A program made the translations under genes and the position numbers. Below are positions 1 to 12,144 of a stretch of DNA of 64,000 bases, piece after piece. Numbering within the stretch: the stretch's first letter is position 1; each line of letters begins with the position of its first letter. The notes below the pieces were generated by a model, which saw only the letters and a list, made by a program, of their open reading frames with translations, was not told where the DNA came from and did no database searches. The stretch comes from Tyto alba (Eukaryota; Chordata; Aves; Strigiformes; Tytonidae): assembly GCF_018691265.1 (NCBI RefSeq), contig NW_024881313.1:41020512-41084511 (forward strand). The letters run 5' to 3'.

Positions 1-1929
1 TAGCTAAATTTATATTGCATTTACTACTACCATTATGCAATTGTCACAAACAAGTGCAGTAGTATCATTGACACATCACAGCTTCCCACAGCCTTGATAA
101 CAATTGCTATACTTTAATACCAAATCAATTAAACCTTGGGTAACCATCAAACAGATTTCTCTTTGTTTCTCTAGACAAAGAGCGGCAAACACACAAGTAT
201 TCAAGTAAGTAATATGGAAATTGAGTTTGATTAAACTAACATATAGGGTAAACGACAGGCTACAGAACTGCTATTTAATAGCATGCAGGAGAATCCCTTT
301 TCCAGTGGATTAAGAGGCAGTACGTTTTTAGGCTATCACATGAGAAGAAAACAGAAAACCCAAACAAATGCATGAATGAAGTGCCTCAGTTATACTTTCA
401 AATCAAAATAACAAATTTCCCCATTTTATGCATATATAGTTCAGTGTTCTTTATGACAAACATGGGACATTGTAGCTGTCACAGACCCCAATGGTGGATC
501 TAACCAGCAACCCTATGCACACCGGCCCCTCCGAGACCAAGGCTCTGAAAGTCAGCACTGGTTTTGGCCATGGACAGTGCTCACTGAAGGCATCCACACA
601 GAGTTACAGCAAAAAAAAACCAAGATCACCAACACATATGCACAGAAAAATGCATACAATCAACTTCAATTTTAAGCAAACTTACAAAAATCTTGCTTCT
701 AGACAGACTCCTCCAAAGCCTTTTGCAGGACAGAGCACAGGGTATTGACACCTACCTGAGCTGGCAGGGCAGATCCCACACTCTCAATTAGCTCCAACGA
801 TTTCTCTGGCAGTGCCCAAAGCAAGAACAGTCCTTTCCTTCCCCTTCGGAAACCTCTTATCTACAGGGACTCTTTCAGTTCTTGTCCAGCTCTTTTTTAC
901 TAACACTAAAAAGAGAAAGACTATGTGCTTACTAACAGCACGACAGTGGCAATCAGTATCAAGTAGTTTCTTTCTCAAATGATGTGTCTGCTGTCACTAC
1001 CAAGGTATGGCAACATCTGCAGAAAGTATCCTTTTAAATAAAGACAACAAGCTAAAACAATATCTGAAGGAACTTACTACCTCATCTGTAGTTATTTTGA
1101 TGGCCAAGGCTGTTCACAAGGATGCAGTCACCGCAACTGACTTCTTGAGCCTGGTTATCAGACTTTTGCTTTCAGGAGACATTTGTCTTGCTTGTAGTTT
1201 TCCAGGAAGCTTTCTTCCTCCTGACAACTCAAGCTTACTAGATCTATGAATTAAAAATACTGGTTTCAAGATGAAATTACCTGCATAAGCCTCAGGTTAT
1301 ATAAGAACTAGTTGTTCACCTCCATCTGCAACTGCGTGTGTGAGGTGGTTGGGTTTGTTTTTTTTCTGAGGTAGGTTTTGTGTCCCTATATAGAAACCTG
1401 AACAGACCATATTCGGATTACTAAAACAGTATTAAAAGAAATGAAATGAGTCTATGGGTCAAACTTCTTGTGACTAAGCAAGGGTGTAGAAAGCTCTGCA
1501 TTGCACAGCTCAGAATAGTGCTCAGTGTGGTAGGCCACCATTCAAAGAGGAAATTAATACTTTTTTCTTCTCTGGTGACATTTTTCACTAGGAGGTTTCT
1601 GAATGTCCTTAAGCCTGAGGGTAGCGCAATCCTCATAACTTGATGACACCAAGCAGGATCACTTGCCTCAGGGAACTTAAGCAGAAGATAACTCTTCTCA
1701 GCATGACAGGTGAATCTCATCTGCACAACAAACTTCAGTCATGACACAATGGGAACGCAGCAGCAGAAAGATATTGCCTCAAGAACTTCACAGAAAAAAA
1801 AAAAAAAAAGTCTGGCATGCCCAGATTTTAACACACTAAGCCTGTGACCACAGTTATATTAGGCATAAGCATACTCACTCTTCTTTCAAGAAAAAAAGAT
1901 GCTCTAAGGCTAATTCTTTCAAATCTGAT
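1..1929. other. Non-coding stretch, no clear gene
   Basis: AT-rich sequence without a recognisable gene. Short open frames occur on both strands. The only one with a protein-like look is on the minus strand around 683-850, with a good acceptor-like site near 905-925; it is listed separately. There is an A-run near 1797-1809. I see no RNA gene and no recognisable repeat family here. Confidence 0.5.
683..925 (-). other. Possible minus-strand exon, unrecognised
   Basis: On the minus strand a pyrimidine-rich acceptor-like site ending in TTTTTAG near 910 is followed by open sequence. One frame contains the peptide ELIESVGSALPAQ and runs to a stop near 683. A GTAGGT donor-like site also occurs at about 753, so this could be an internal or a terminal exon. 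I do not recognise the protein, and the acceptor and the best frame are not consistent with each other. It may equally be chance. No partner exon was found to its right. Confidence 0.15.
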
Positions 1930-2981
1930 TGTCCTGGGTTGAGTGAGTGGTGGAGTTTTTTGGTGGCAGGGGAGGGGGCTATCGGGGCGGCCCCCTGTGA
2001 GAAGCTTCTCGAAGCTCCCCCAGCTCCAAGCCAGCTCCACTTCTGTTTGGGAAATTGAGCCAATCGGCTGCGCCTCTGCGATAACGTATTTAAGAAGGGA
2101 CGTGGTGAGGAGGAGTTGGGGCAGCTGCGTGAACACCAAGGTCAGTGGAGGAACGGAGGAAGAAAGGAGCGGGGAGGTGTGCCGGAGCAGAGACCCCCCT
2201 GTATCCTGTGGGGAGACAGCAGGGCGGCCCCCCCCACCACCCATGAAGATCTACGGTGGAGCAGACATTGATTTATGGCCTGTGGCTTCCACATGGTTGA
2301 TCAAGGTGCTGTGCCCGAAGAAGGCTGGGGTCTCGTGGGAAAAGGCAGCCCCGCTGCTGTAATTCAGTGCTGGGAGGATTGCAGCATGCGGGGGAGTCCC
2401 ACGCCGGAGCAGCTCGGGAAGGGCTGCAGCCGTGGGAGGGAATCCAGTCGGAGGAAGTTAGTGACCCATGACGGAGCAGTGTGGGGAACGCTGCGGCCCG
2501 TGGGAGGAATTCAAGTCAGAGAAAGTTTGTGGAGGACTGTCTGCTGTGAGAGGGGGACCACGATGGAGCAGGGGGTAACAAGTTTTGGACACTCCCCTCA
2601 CCGCAGATGAAGGAAGTGGCAGCGCTGCCTGCACCCCCCATTCCCTGCCCCTGCGCCACTGGGGGAGGAGGTAGAGATATCGGGAGCAGAGCTGAGCCCG
2701 GGAAGAAGGGAGGGGTGGGGGGAAGGTGTTCTCAAGATGTGGCAATGCTTCTCACTGTCCTACTCTGTTATGTGTTGTTAGTGTCTGTAATAAATGTATG
2801 TTCTTTTTTTCTTCCCCTGACGAGTCTGCCTTTTGCTCGTGACCATAAAGGGGGATTTTTCCCCATTCCAGTCCTATCTTGAACCCCAAGCCTGGCTCTC
2901 TGTCCCTTCTCATTGCCGGAGGGGAAGGGAGAGAGAGCCGCTGCATTGTGGTTGGCTGTCAATCAGGCCTAAACCACGACA
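1930..2981 (+). mobile_element. Solo LTR-like element with 5-bp target duplication
   Basis: The element starts TGTCCTGGGTT and ends AACCACGACA, which are imperfect inverted termini of TG...CA type. It is flanked by identical 5-bp direct repeats, CTGAT at 1925-1929 and 2982-2986. It contains an AATAAA at 2789-2794 and short internal GC-rich repeats. No gag, pol or env reading frame accompanies it, so it is best read as a solo LTR left by recombination. A 5-bp duplication is usual for ERVL-type elements (established knowledge); assignment to that class is inference. A second, diverged relative lies at about 5600-6598. Confidence 0.75.
2789..2794 (+). promoter_or_regulatory. LTR poly(A) signal
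   Basis: AATAAA inside the solo LTR. It lies in the matching part of the second LTR copy as well (6423-6428), which supports orienting both elements on the plus strand. Confidence 0.5.
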
Positions 2982-3088
2982 CTGATAAATGCATTTACCT
3001 CAGAAACACCTGGATATCCACTATCCAGGATAGGGTTCACCTATCCTAGTGTTTACCCAGAAACACCCTATTCCTCTATCCGATGCTC

Positions 3089-3226
3089 CCTCCCTGGAAG
3101 GGTTCAAGGCCAGGTTGGACGGGGCTGGGAGCCCCCTGGGCTGGGGGAAGGGGGCCCTGCCCGGGGCAGGGGGTGGCACTGGCGGGGCTTTAAGGTCCCT
3201 CCTAACCCAAACCAGTCTAGAATTTT
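3089..3226 (+). mobile_element. CR1 LINE 3' fragment
   Basis: The sequence follows the CR1 3' region: CCCTGGAAGGGTTCAAGGCC, then GGTTGGACGGGGCT, CCTGCCCGGGGCAGGGGGT and a tail with TTTAAGGTCCCTCC and AACCCAAACCA. This is the usual severely 5'-truncated form found across bird genomes. It is in sense orientation on the plus strand. There is no coding capacity. Confidence 0.85.
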
Positions 3227-5599
3227 AATATTGCCTTGTGGTAGGGAGGTCAAGATCAGAAGACTGCAATGGTTCTTTCCAGCCAGAAGAGCATATTCAC
3301 ATGCTTTTGCTATTAGTTTAGGTACATTACCACAAGGTAAGAAGTTTCCAGGTGTAGTTATCCACATCTAGCTTTCCACAACATTGGGAGAGTCACTACA
3401 GTATTAACAGTAGTCATCAAAATGAGAAAACCACCATTTAACACAGCTATTAGTTGGGAAAAATAAGTGCAATTTCCAAACACCTTGATTTTGCCAGATA
3501 ATCTGACGCAATAAAGAGATCAATGTACAGAAGCATATTCAACACTTAAGCAAGAATGATCTACTATCACCTTTTTTCTACTTCAAATCCTATTATTGAG
3601 TTGTTTTTCAGAATTTAGCGAGTAAGTAATGCAGAAAACAATGAGAACCAACACTTATGTGTATTAAAGGAAATATGATTACATGATGAATCTAGTAGTA
3701 GAGAAATAATAAAATAAAAAGCAAGAATCTGCAATTATTTTCAAGCTTCTGTTGGGTCTGTTCCATCCTACAGGCTCCGCTTCCCATTCCACAACCCCAG
3801 CTTCCCTCTGCATGCCCATGCTGCCCTTTCCCCAGCACAACACACAAAAAGCACCAACTAGTCCAACACCAAACCAACACCAACTTCTATGCACTTGGCT
3901 GGTCATTAGCAGCCACGTGCCTTCAATTAAGAGCAGAAGTTTGAACTGCTCTTCTCCACAGCCTATTTTCTGCAAACACCTTTCACAGGTCCAGAAACTA
4001 AACTCAGAATTATATCCAGGCAAGTTTGTTTCTGTGAGAGAGGGAGAGAAAACATGCAAAAGCCAAAGTAAGATTTCACTCAAACAAAACCAAAGTATCC
4101 ATATCCAGGCAAGTTTGTTTCTGTGAGAGAGGGAGAGAAAACATGCAAAAGCCAAAGTAAGATTTCACTCAAACAAAACCAAAGTATCCAACACGCCAGA
4201 TTCGTGAATGCCTACACAAGCACACATGCAGAAGAAAACAAAGGCAAGCTTTGGGCAAATTCCAGCTGAGATTTACACTGCTCTAGTGAGAAAAAAAAAA
4301 AAAAAAAGCTCAACTTAAAAGCCATTGCAATTAAGAGACATAAAGCAGCTGAGTGCACATTTAAAGTTGAAGCCAAAGACAAAAGTAAAACCGGAAAATC
4401 ATGTGCTACTTATTCTATAATTTTTCAAGCCATTACCCACACCAAACATCAGTATTTCACTGTTTCTGCACTAAATGATAAACTGGAAATACTGACATTC
4501 CTTTAGGTACATTGGTTTGATGACATATGTAGTAAAGCAACTAACCTATGACTAAAGAGTTCATGTAAAAGTAAGGAACACATACAGGACTGTAAAGCCT
4601 CCCAAAACAGCTGTAGCTGTTTATAGCTCCCAAATCTGGGTTGAAGAGGTTTGTTACACAGATCAGCTCTCCCAGAAACACCCACAGGAACTGAAGTGAG
4701 CATAACACACACCACAAGTGCAGTAGCAGAATCCCGGCATTGCCTGGGGGAATAGCCCAACAGCATCCATATCTTTTGGAATATTCTTCTGCAAGTTTTT
4801 TTTCTGTTTTGCAAGAATAGAATTAAGTGAAAAATCAGGAAAAAATACTTGGGAAACAAAACTTCATCTTAACATGCCTTTGCTACAAATAAATATAAAT
4901 GTACAACACCCCTCAAACACTTCAGTTCTCATAAAAATCCAAGCTGTTACATTCAAAGGAAACTACACAGTATATCAATAGGCAGTAAACTGAATAAATA
5001 TAGAATGTGTCTACATACCACACACTTCTAAGCACGCAATGAAAGATCTGAACAAACAAGCCAGAGGAAGATAAAGAGGATCAGTGCCATACTGGGAAAG
5101 GCATAATTTTATGAAGTTGCTACCTTGGATTTACGCACAAGAATTTTTTGATCTATTTTTGACTGCCAAGTAACCAATTCTGAGATTTTAATTTTATTTT
5201 TAATAAACAGAGGGAAGCACATAGATAACTATACAAAGACTTAACTCACTGGCTGATGCCCTCCACCCTGCCACCTTCTTGACCTCCTGGCAGTAAAAGC
5301 TCCCAAACTCCCTTGCAGATATTTGGTGGGTCCCTCTATCTTTATATGAATTACTCTCCAAAGAGCTGCTGCTTTGTTACATTCTTCATTGTTGCTCTCC
5401 GAATGCAGAAGGAAGCAGAATCAGGTCACTTCCACTTTGCTGATGCTCAGGAAAGTTCCAAGGACCCAGGAAGACAGAAACACATTTACTGGGAAGAAAG
5501 AGCATGTGGAATTACATAAATTTCTATCTGAACAACTCTGGGTTCTGAAGCGGAATGAGAACAATTAACATACAAAACATTTATTAATCATGGACAGAG
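3227..5599. other. Non-coding stretch with tandem duplication and poly(A) run
   Basis: No gene seen. It contains an 89-bp direct tandem duplication (4012-4189, listed separately) and an A-run near 4291-4307. Short open frames are not supported by splice sites or by any recognisable protein. Confidence 0.5.
4012..4189. repeat. 89-bp tandem duplication, two copies
   Basis: Positions 4012-4100 are repeated at 4101-4189, apparently without mismatch. Each copy begins ATATCCAGGCAAG and ends CCAAAGTATCC. The unit carries the string GTGAGAGAGGGAGAG. It is not part of a recognised gene or repeat family. Confidence 0.85.
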
Positions 5600-6598
5600 T
5601 GCATTGGGTTTGCGTGGCAAGGTTGTGGTGGTAATGGGGCTACAGAGGTGGCTTCTGTGAGAAGCTGCCAGAAACTTTCCCCATGTCCAATAGAGCCAAC
5701 ACCAGCTGGCTCCAAAACAGACCCACCACTCATCAAGGCCAAGCCCATCAGCAACAGTGGTAGCACCTCTGGGATAACTTATTTAAGAGGGGGGGGGGGG
5801 GGGGATGAACCTGTGCAACAGCAACCAGAGATAGGAATGAGAATATGTGAGAGAAACAGCTCTGCAGCCATCAAGGTCAGAGAAGGATGGGGAGGAGGTG
5901 CTCCAGAGCAGAGATTCCCCTGCAGCCCACGGTGAAGCCCATGGTGAGGCAGGCTGTGCCCCTGCAGCCCACGGAGGTCCACGGTGGAGCAGTTCCCCAC
6001 CTGCAGCTTGTGGAGGACCGCACACCAGAGCAGGGGCTGTGCCCAAAGGAGGCCAGGACTCTGGGTAGCCCACGCTGGAGCATTCTGTTGCTGGGAGGAC
6101 TGCAGCAGGGACCCACGCTGGAGCAGGTCAGGAAGAGCTGCAGCCCATGGGAAGGGCCCACATTGGAGAAGTTTGTGGAGGACTCACTCCCGTGGGAGGG
6201 AGCCCACACTGCAGCAGGGGAAGACTGTGAAGAGTGCTCCCCCTGAGGAGGAAGGAACAGCAGAAACAATGGGTGATTGACTGCAACCCCCATCCGCTGC
6301 ACCACTGGCAGGGAAGACGGAGAAGAATCGAGGGCAAAGCTGAGCCCAGAAATAAGGAAGGGGTGGGGGAAAGGTATTTTAAGATTAGGTTTTATTCCTC
6401 GTTATCCTCTGATTTGATTGGTAATAAATTAAATTAATATCCCCAAGTCAAGTCTGTTTTGCCCTTGATGGTAATTGGTGAATGATCTCTCCCCCTTGTC
6501 CTTATCTTGAGCCTTCATTATGTTTTCTCTCTCCTGTCCAGCTGAGGGGAGAGATAGAGAGGCTTTGGTGGGCACCTGGCATCCAGCCAGGGTCACAC
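5600..6598 (+). mobile_element. Second LTR-like repeat, diverged relative of the 1.93-kb copy
   Basis: It shares architecture and several blocks with the element at 1930-2981: the CTGTGAGAAGC block, the motif ATAAC-TATTTAAGA before the G-run, successive CCCACGCTGGAGCAG-like GC-rich units, the GGAAGGGGTGGGGG-like segment and an AATAAA. The exact ends are uncertain and I could not find a perfect target duplication. It carries a 17-base G-run near 5791. There is no retroviral coding sequence. Its age appears greater than, or its subfamily different from, the first copy. Confidence 0.6.
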
Positions 6599-8480
6599 AG
6601 TCAAATAAAGAATAAGTTACAATAGGAAAGGGCAGAATATGTAAGTCTAAAACAGCTTTCTTGACTCCCCTTCTCTCCCCTAAGACAGTTATTCCAACTA
6701 TCAGTTTCCACTGAACAGGTCATTTCAGAGCAGAGAACAGGTATGTCAACAAAACAGAAAAAGACTAACCCAAGAGCTCTAACACAACTAACCCTTCCAA
6801 CGTCTCTAAGGCTAACTGCTCTCTCCCCTCTTTAGAAAACAGTAAACCTCAGACCACTTCACAGATGAAACCCTACAAGGTACAGATATTATTTAGAGGA
6901 TCCAATACATACACTGAACTGCTTAACAGATACATCTGGTAGGAATAAAACATCACCCAGCTTTACAACCTGTGCTATCAACTTCAAATTACCATAGAGA
7001 ACCACTGCTGGTTTAGGTCTTTCTTAAGAAGTGATTAAGTCTTCCCAAGACCTAACAGTAGCCAAGCAAGGTAGCCCTGCTTCTCTCTTGGCAAACAGCT
7101 AAAACCACAAGCACCAGCTTCAGGAGACACAAAATGATGGAACAAAACTCATTTCTCTAGAGCTGACAGTTTCATACCATGAACTGGTCCACCTGGGAGC
7201 CCAGAGGTGGCTGTGCAGGAACAGGGGCACAGAGCCAGGACAGAGAGGGGGGCTGTCCCTTTCGCCAGCAGCAAGCTGTTTTCTGACTCCTCTTATCAAA
7301 TTGCATTCTTCAATGCACCACACAAGTACTACTTTTGGATATAAAGTTAAAAAAAAAAAAAAAAAAAAAAAACAAAACAGTAAAGACCTCTGTTCTCAGA
7401 ATAGCTAGCTTTCAGACTACTTCACACACAGAAAACAAAACTGATCTTTTGGGAAGTCCTGCACGTTTACCACAAAAAGCAGACACACGTCACCCACCGC
7501 TCAGACCAGCAACGCTGTCACATCTAAGCTGACCTGTACTACTTCCTAGTGCACTTCACAAACACTCCTATTGCAAAGGCACTTTCAGTTGGTTTTGGAG
7601 TATTACCAAAGACCATTGTCAGTGCAGACACTGGGTTTTAAAAAAGTTTTTACCTTCGTAAAGGTAAGAGCTTTCTCTTAGTGCTGTTTGTCCCCCACAC
7701 TAGCACCAATTCGGTTAGCTCCTTTCTATTACAGTACCACAGAACAGCCCTACTCTATCTTTATTAAACCAGTGCCAAACTTCATCCCTCCCCACCCCTT
7801 TACATCAGGCAGTTTAACAAAAAGTCACTTCTTACAAACCTGACCTCGCTCATATCCTTAAACTGAGATGGATGCAACAGCATTAGGCTATGAAGTGGCA
7901 TGCACTGCAAAGGTTGTTGCAGATAAACTCCTTATTAAAAGCATTTCAACATATGCAACACCAACACCGAAGAGTAAGCACCGTTAAAGCACATATAGTA
8001 AAGAATACTTGATGTATAAGTTTTTCAGGGAAAAAAAAAAAAAAAAAAAAAGCGTAGTAGCTCACAAGGAAGATGAAGAGGTGAATACAAGATGAGCACT
8101 CCCATCCTTTGCTGCCAACTCTACAGCTCTCCCTGCCGCTTCCTCCCACGGGCTCCGAGCACCGTCCCCTCCACGGGAGCAAACGGGAGAGACGAGTCCA
8201 CAGCCACGTTTGCCCCCACACACCAAAATCCACAGCCGGGGGGGCTCCGGAGCGCCCCTGCCCTACGACACGGGGATCGCTTGCAGGTTTAATGAAGCCG
8301 GGGGAAGCTGCCAGATGATAAAGAGGGACCGTAGGAAAAGACTTTCTCACTCTTTCACCACAAAAAAAAAAAAAAAAAAAAAAAAAAACACCACGACACT
8401 CACAAGGAGCACCATTATAAACGATGCTTTAGACTTACAGAACACAAAAGCGCACGCTTGAATGGCCAGGCTCCTTAAAC
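6599..8480. other. Non-coding stretch with poly(A) tracts
   Basis: No gene recognised. Long A-tracts lie near 7350-7372, 8031-8051 and 8362-8388. The sequence becomes GC-rich from about 8100 as it approaches the CpG island. Confidence 0.5.
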
Positions 8481-9120
8481 AAGTCTACAAACGCCGCAGG
8501 AAATACCTCAGAGGCACCTCCCCGGGGAAGAGCCGCAGCAACCCCGGACTCACACTGGGGAAGCCGCGACCAGGCGCCGCTGCCCCACGGCTTCCACCTC
8601 GCTCTCCTCGCCGGAGCCGCAGGCGCCCTGCGCGGCGCAAAGACAGGCAGCACCGGCCGAGGGGGTTGGGAAAGACTATGGCTGCCACCCCTCAAGGGGA
8701 GCGCGGGCACCTCCCGGACAGCGCCCGCACCTCAGCACTGCGCAGGCGCGCACACAGCACCAGCCGCCCATTGGCTGCCACAACCCGCGCTCACCGCGGC
8801 ACCAATCGGAAAGGGTAAATAGTGCCAGCACGTGCTGGACGGGGGAGGAGCGGTGAGACAGGCAGGCCGGTAAGCCAATAATAACTGTCAGCCCGCCCCC
8901 TGTGTTTATATAAGGCCGTGGACGGCGCGCAGCCTCCCCGCGAGAACCGGCCGTTGAGGGGGGTGGTCGCCATCTTGTCCCGTTGCACCGGTCCGTCCCC
9001 CTGAGCGCGGAACCGGTCGAGCCCCGCAGCGAGCCTCGTCGCCACCAGCGAGCCCCGCCGCGGCCCGGCCCGGCCCGGCTGTACACAGGCCGGGCGCGGC
9101 CTCGGGCAGAGCGAAACAAA
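8480..9120. promoter_or_regulatory. CpG-island promoter with CCAAT, GC and TATA boxes
   Basis: A GC- and CpG-rich block. On the plus strand it carries CCAAT at 8803 and 8874, a GC box CCCGCCCC near 8893, and a TATA-like TTTATATAAGG near 8905. In order and spacing these form a canonical plus-strand core promoter with a start expected near 8935. An inverted CCAAT (CCCATTGG near 8768) and the palindromic TATA leave minus-strand firing possible too. A YY1-like GCCATCTTG lies near 8970. No coding sequence is recognised on either side, so the transcript is unknown: it could be the 5' end of a gene running left, or a non-coding RNA running right. Confidence 0.55.
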
Positions 9121-9839
9121 GGCCACCACCACTACAAGACCTGTTTCCACCGTGGAGCCCATCCTCCACCCTCGATCCAATTATAAAAGCATCTCAACCA
9201 GTGATTAATGCAGCCCAAGTAATGGAAAGTCAACGTTCAGCCAATTCCCTGAGGGCTTGCCATCTTGTCTGGGCATGAGGGAAGGAGGTGCCCCGGGCTG
9301 GCTCACCCACGGCTCTGAGGGCGGCGGGAGGCAGGAACCACCATCTGCAGAGTGGGATTGTCTGTATCGGTAATTCCGAATAGCAGGCAAAACCGGAGAA
9401 ACTCACTTAGGCAAAAAAAAGCTAAAGACTATAACCCTTTACATCAGCAGAGCTTGGATGGTGTGAGGGGAAGCCTCCGCTGGGAAGTTAAGACAGCGGC
9501 CACGACCAAAGTCAATCTCTCGTTGATAACGTCTCGGTCTACTGTCTCTAGTCTCTTCTAGCCAACACCTTCCTGAATTAGCCTTTTGTAGTTTTATGTA
9601 GAACAACAATGTGAGGCAGTATAGCAAATAAGCAGGGTTATCATGACAGTACTGGGAGAGGCATCTGCTTTATAGAAAATAAAACCTGAAAACCACAGAA
9701 AGAAGTTGTAGAGAGCTTCTAAAACACACAGACCCCCAGAAGAAACGTTAAGACTGAAGAAGCAGTGCTTCCACACAGGCTCATCAGAAGGTGGGATGTT
9801 TTACGTTATTTAAAAAAGGGACGGTAATACTTTCATTTG

Positions 9840-11007
9840 AAGTTTTATTGAAAAATGGTCACAGAACTAGCTATTGTACCCTATAGTGTTTTATTAGGTG
9901 TTTGTGCTAGCTTGATATATTAATGTAGAAGATGGAGAACACGGTTTCTAAAAATGTTATTTAATATCTGATTAAATACTATTGTCAAAGCAAAAAGCCA
10001 AAATCAACATTTAAGCATTTAATGTTCACAGTTGTCCCATTTGCCCATGCAAAACCTTTTCCCAAACATTTACTTTACTGTACAGCTGCAGTTGAAGAGA
10101 TTGTGTCATTGTTGGTTATATTTTCAGGCCAATGATTTTCAGAAGAAAATTGTATCTATTTTAATGAATATTAGACCACAAAAAGGTGCCTGAGACAAGG
10201 CAAAAAAAATGTAAAAAGAAATAAAGAGCATTTAAGCAGGATATGTTTTTTCCAAGATCATTAATGAGCCAGTCCACTTCTAAGGAATTAAGATTTTTCC
10301 GTTTCTAATACTAATGTTTAATCTGGAACAGGTTATAAAGTTACCAAATATACAGTGAGATACCATTGGGTGTTTTAGAACTATTTCATATTGGAGGCTG
10401 AGGGGAAATCCATAGATGTTTTCCTTGACCATCACAGAGCTCAGCCTGTGTAACTTTTTACTATCCCAGAATTACCCACATCCTGTCATGTCTCATCATG
10501 AGAGCCATAAAGAGATATTATAAATGAAAGCATGGAGTTTCATATAAAAAAATTAAGACATGATGTATTATCTGCTGACAATCCAGTCTAACAACTTCCA
10601 TTAGAGGCACTTTTTATATTTTTTTATCAGCCTGACTGCACAATTTTCTTTCACAATTCTTGAACTTAATTTAAAAAGCAATTTATCAGTTTGCTTCAGT
10701 ATCTACTTTTCTGACATTTAATACATTATCCAGATTACCAGCATCTTTAAAAAGTACAGCAGGGAATTTCAACATCTTCCTTCACAACAGAGGGGATCAG
10801 GAAATGATCCTTCTTAGTTGTTGTGTTGATTACAGCTAGCGTACGAGGCCAGACAGATTTTTCCTTTTTTGAGTTTGTGATTATTTTATTTTTAAACTCT
10901 TTTCCTGCTTCTAGTGTCTTTAAAATACTTTTTTTGTTGCTCTTTTTAACAACTTCAGTAACTTGTTCATCAAATTCCATCTCAGAAGTTGAAATTTTCT
11001 TATACAT
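9840..11007 (-). CDS. Possible terminal exon of an unrecognised minus-strand gene
   Basis: The minus strand is open from 11007 to a stop at 10747 (86 codons from the first ATG), with lysine-rich, coding-like composition and short motifs such as SVWPRTLAVIN and DHFLIPSVVKED. Two minus-strand AATAAA signals follow at 9890-9895 and 9844-9849, giving a plausible 3' UTR of about 0.85 kb. The reading frame can join the small exon at 11123-11190 through an acceptor near 11010 (phase 1 to CA), although that acceptor has a weak pyrimidine tract. I do not recognise the protein. It could be a rapidly evolving gene or a remnant. Confidence 0.4.
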
Positions 11008-11122
11008 TGCTTATTAGCCTACGTTCATTGGCTTCAGCAGAATCTCACCTTTCTAATTATGAAATAAGTCAGTCTGAGTCAAAAGAGATCTTGAGACATG
11101 CTATTTAGCTAGACAGGCTTAC

Positions 11123-11190
11123 TTGCTTTTCTGCCTCTTCTTTGGGTAGTTACGCTCACTTTCTCAACAATTTGGTTTCTGTACATCATC
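11123..11190 (-). CDS. Possible small internal exon, unrecognised minus-strand gene
   Basis: This is a 68-nt minus-strand segment bounded by an acceptor-like TTAGCTTCAG and a strong donor-like AA|GTAAGCC. One frame is open through all 22 codons, begins MMYRNQIVEK and ends basic (QRRGRKA). The end phase (one base left over) fits the next candidate exon at 11,009 and below. Family unknown. Confidence 0.35.
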
Positions 11191-12144
11191 CTGAAGCTAA
11201 ATTCAGTGATTTTGTATTAGACTTTTATTAAGCTACAGAAGTTCGCCTTTAAGATTCCACATCACTGCACCAGCTGTTGGTAGCATCCTCTGTAGGACAA
11301 AAGAAAGATTCCTGACTTTCTAGCAGCAATGAAGAGCTCAACAATTGCATTGATGACAACTGACCTTCCAAATAAATACTCATGGTAACTTTTCAGGTTA
11401 ATCCTCACAGCTTTTCCAAAAACTGTATTAACCTTTTAATATAGAAAAAGCTTAAGAAAGCTTGAATGGAAGCGCTTTCCTCTATGCTACCACATTTTTC
11501 AATATCCTCCAGGTATTGTGACAGAAAGAGCAGCAATCGGTCTGAGCTCTTCTGACAATAAGCTTCTCTAAGATTACATTAACAGACTGTTAGGCCCTTT
11601 GTCTCTAGGACTGCAACAAAAAAAAAATACAGCCAAGAATGACCACACGCAGAACAGTCTGAGCAAGCCTGCAAGAAAGTCCAACATAACTGAATTGTAA
11701 AGATGTTAAATCTTAAAAGGATTAAAAAGAATATCAGCTACTCAACTCATTGAATGAGAGCAACAATGCCTGGGTTGTAATAAAAGACAGTAAATGAAAA
11801 TTAAATTTAAAGACACGTTCTACCAGAATTACAAGACTTCATTGCTTGCACTCATTGAAAACTGTACGGTTTGCAGTCTCAAAAACCAGAATCATTTTTT
11901 TGTGTGTGTGTTTGTTGGTTTGTTTTGTTTTTTTTTTTTTTTTCTTAAATACAGTATTTCCATGATTTGTTAGGAACTTCATTTCCGAAATAGACATATC
12001 AACTGGATATGTCTCTATTCTCATTTAAGGATGGGAAATGGAGATATCTTTTCTTCCCTAAAGCAACATTGTCCCGCAGATGGCACTGACCACCTGGGCC
12101 CTTTTCTGCTAACTTTTAAACCTGCTAACTAGTTTCAAATCAAC

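Noticed and set aside
1..9120. SMARCC1, expected upstream of DHX30 by mammalian synteny
   Set aside because: I searched the minus strand for its N-terminal motifs and did not find them. The CpG region at 8.5-9.1 kb does not encode them. The gene may lie further left or elsewhere.
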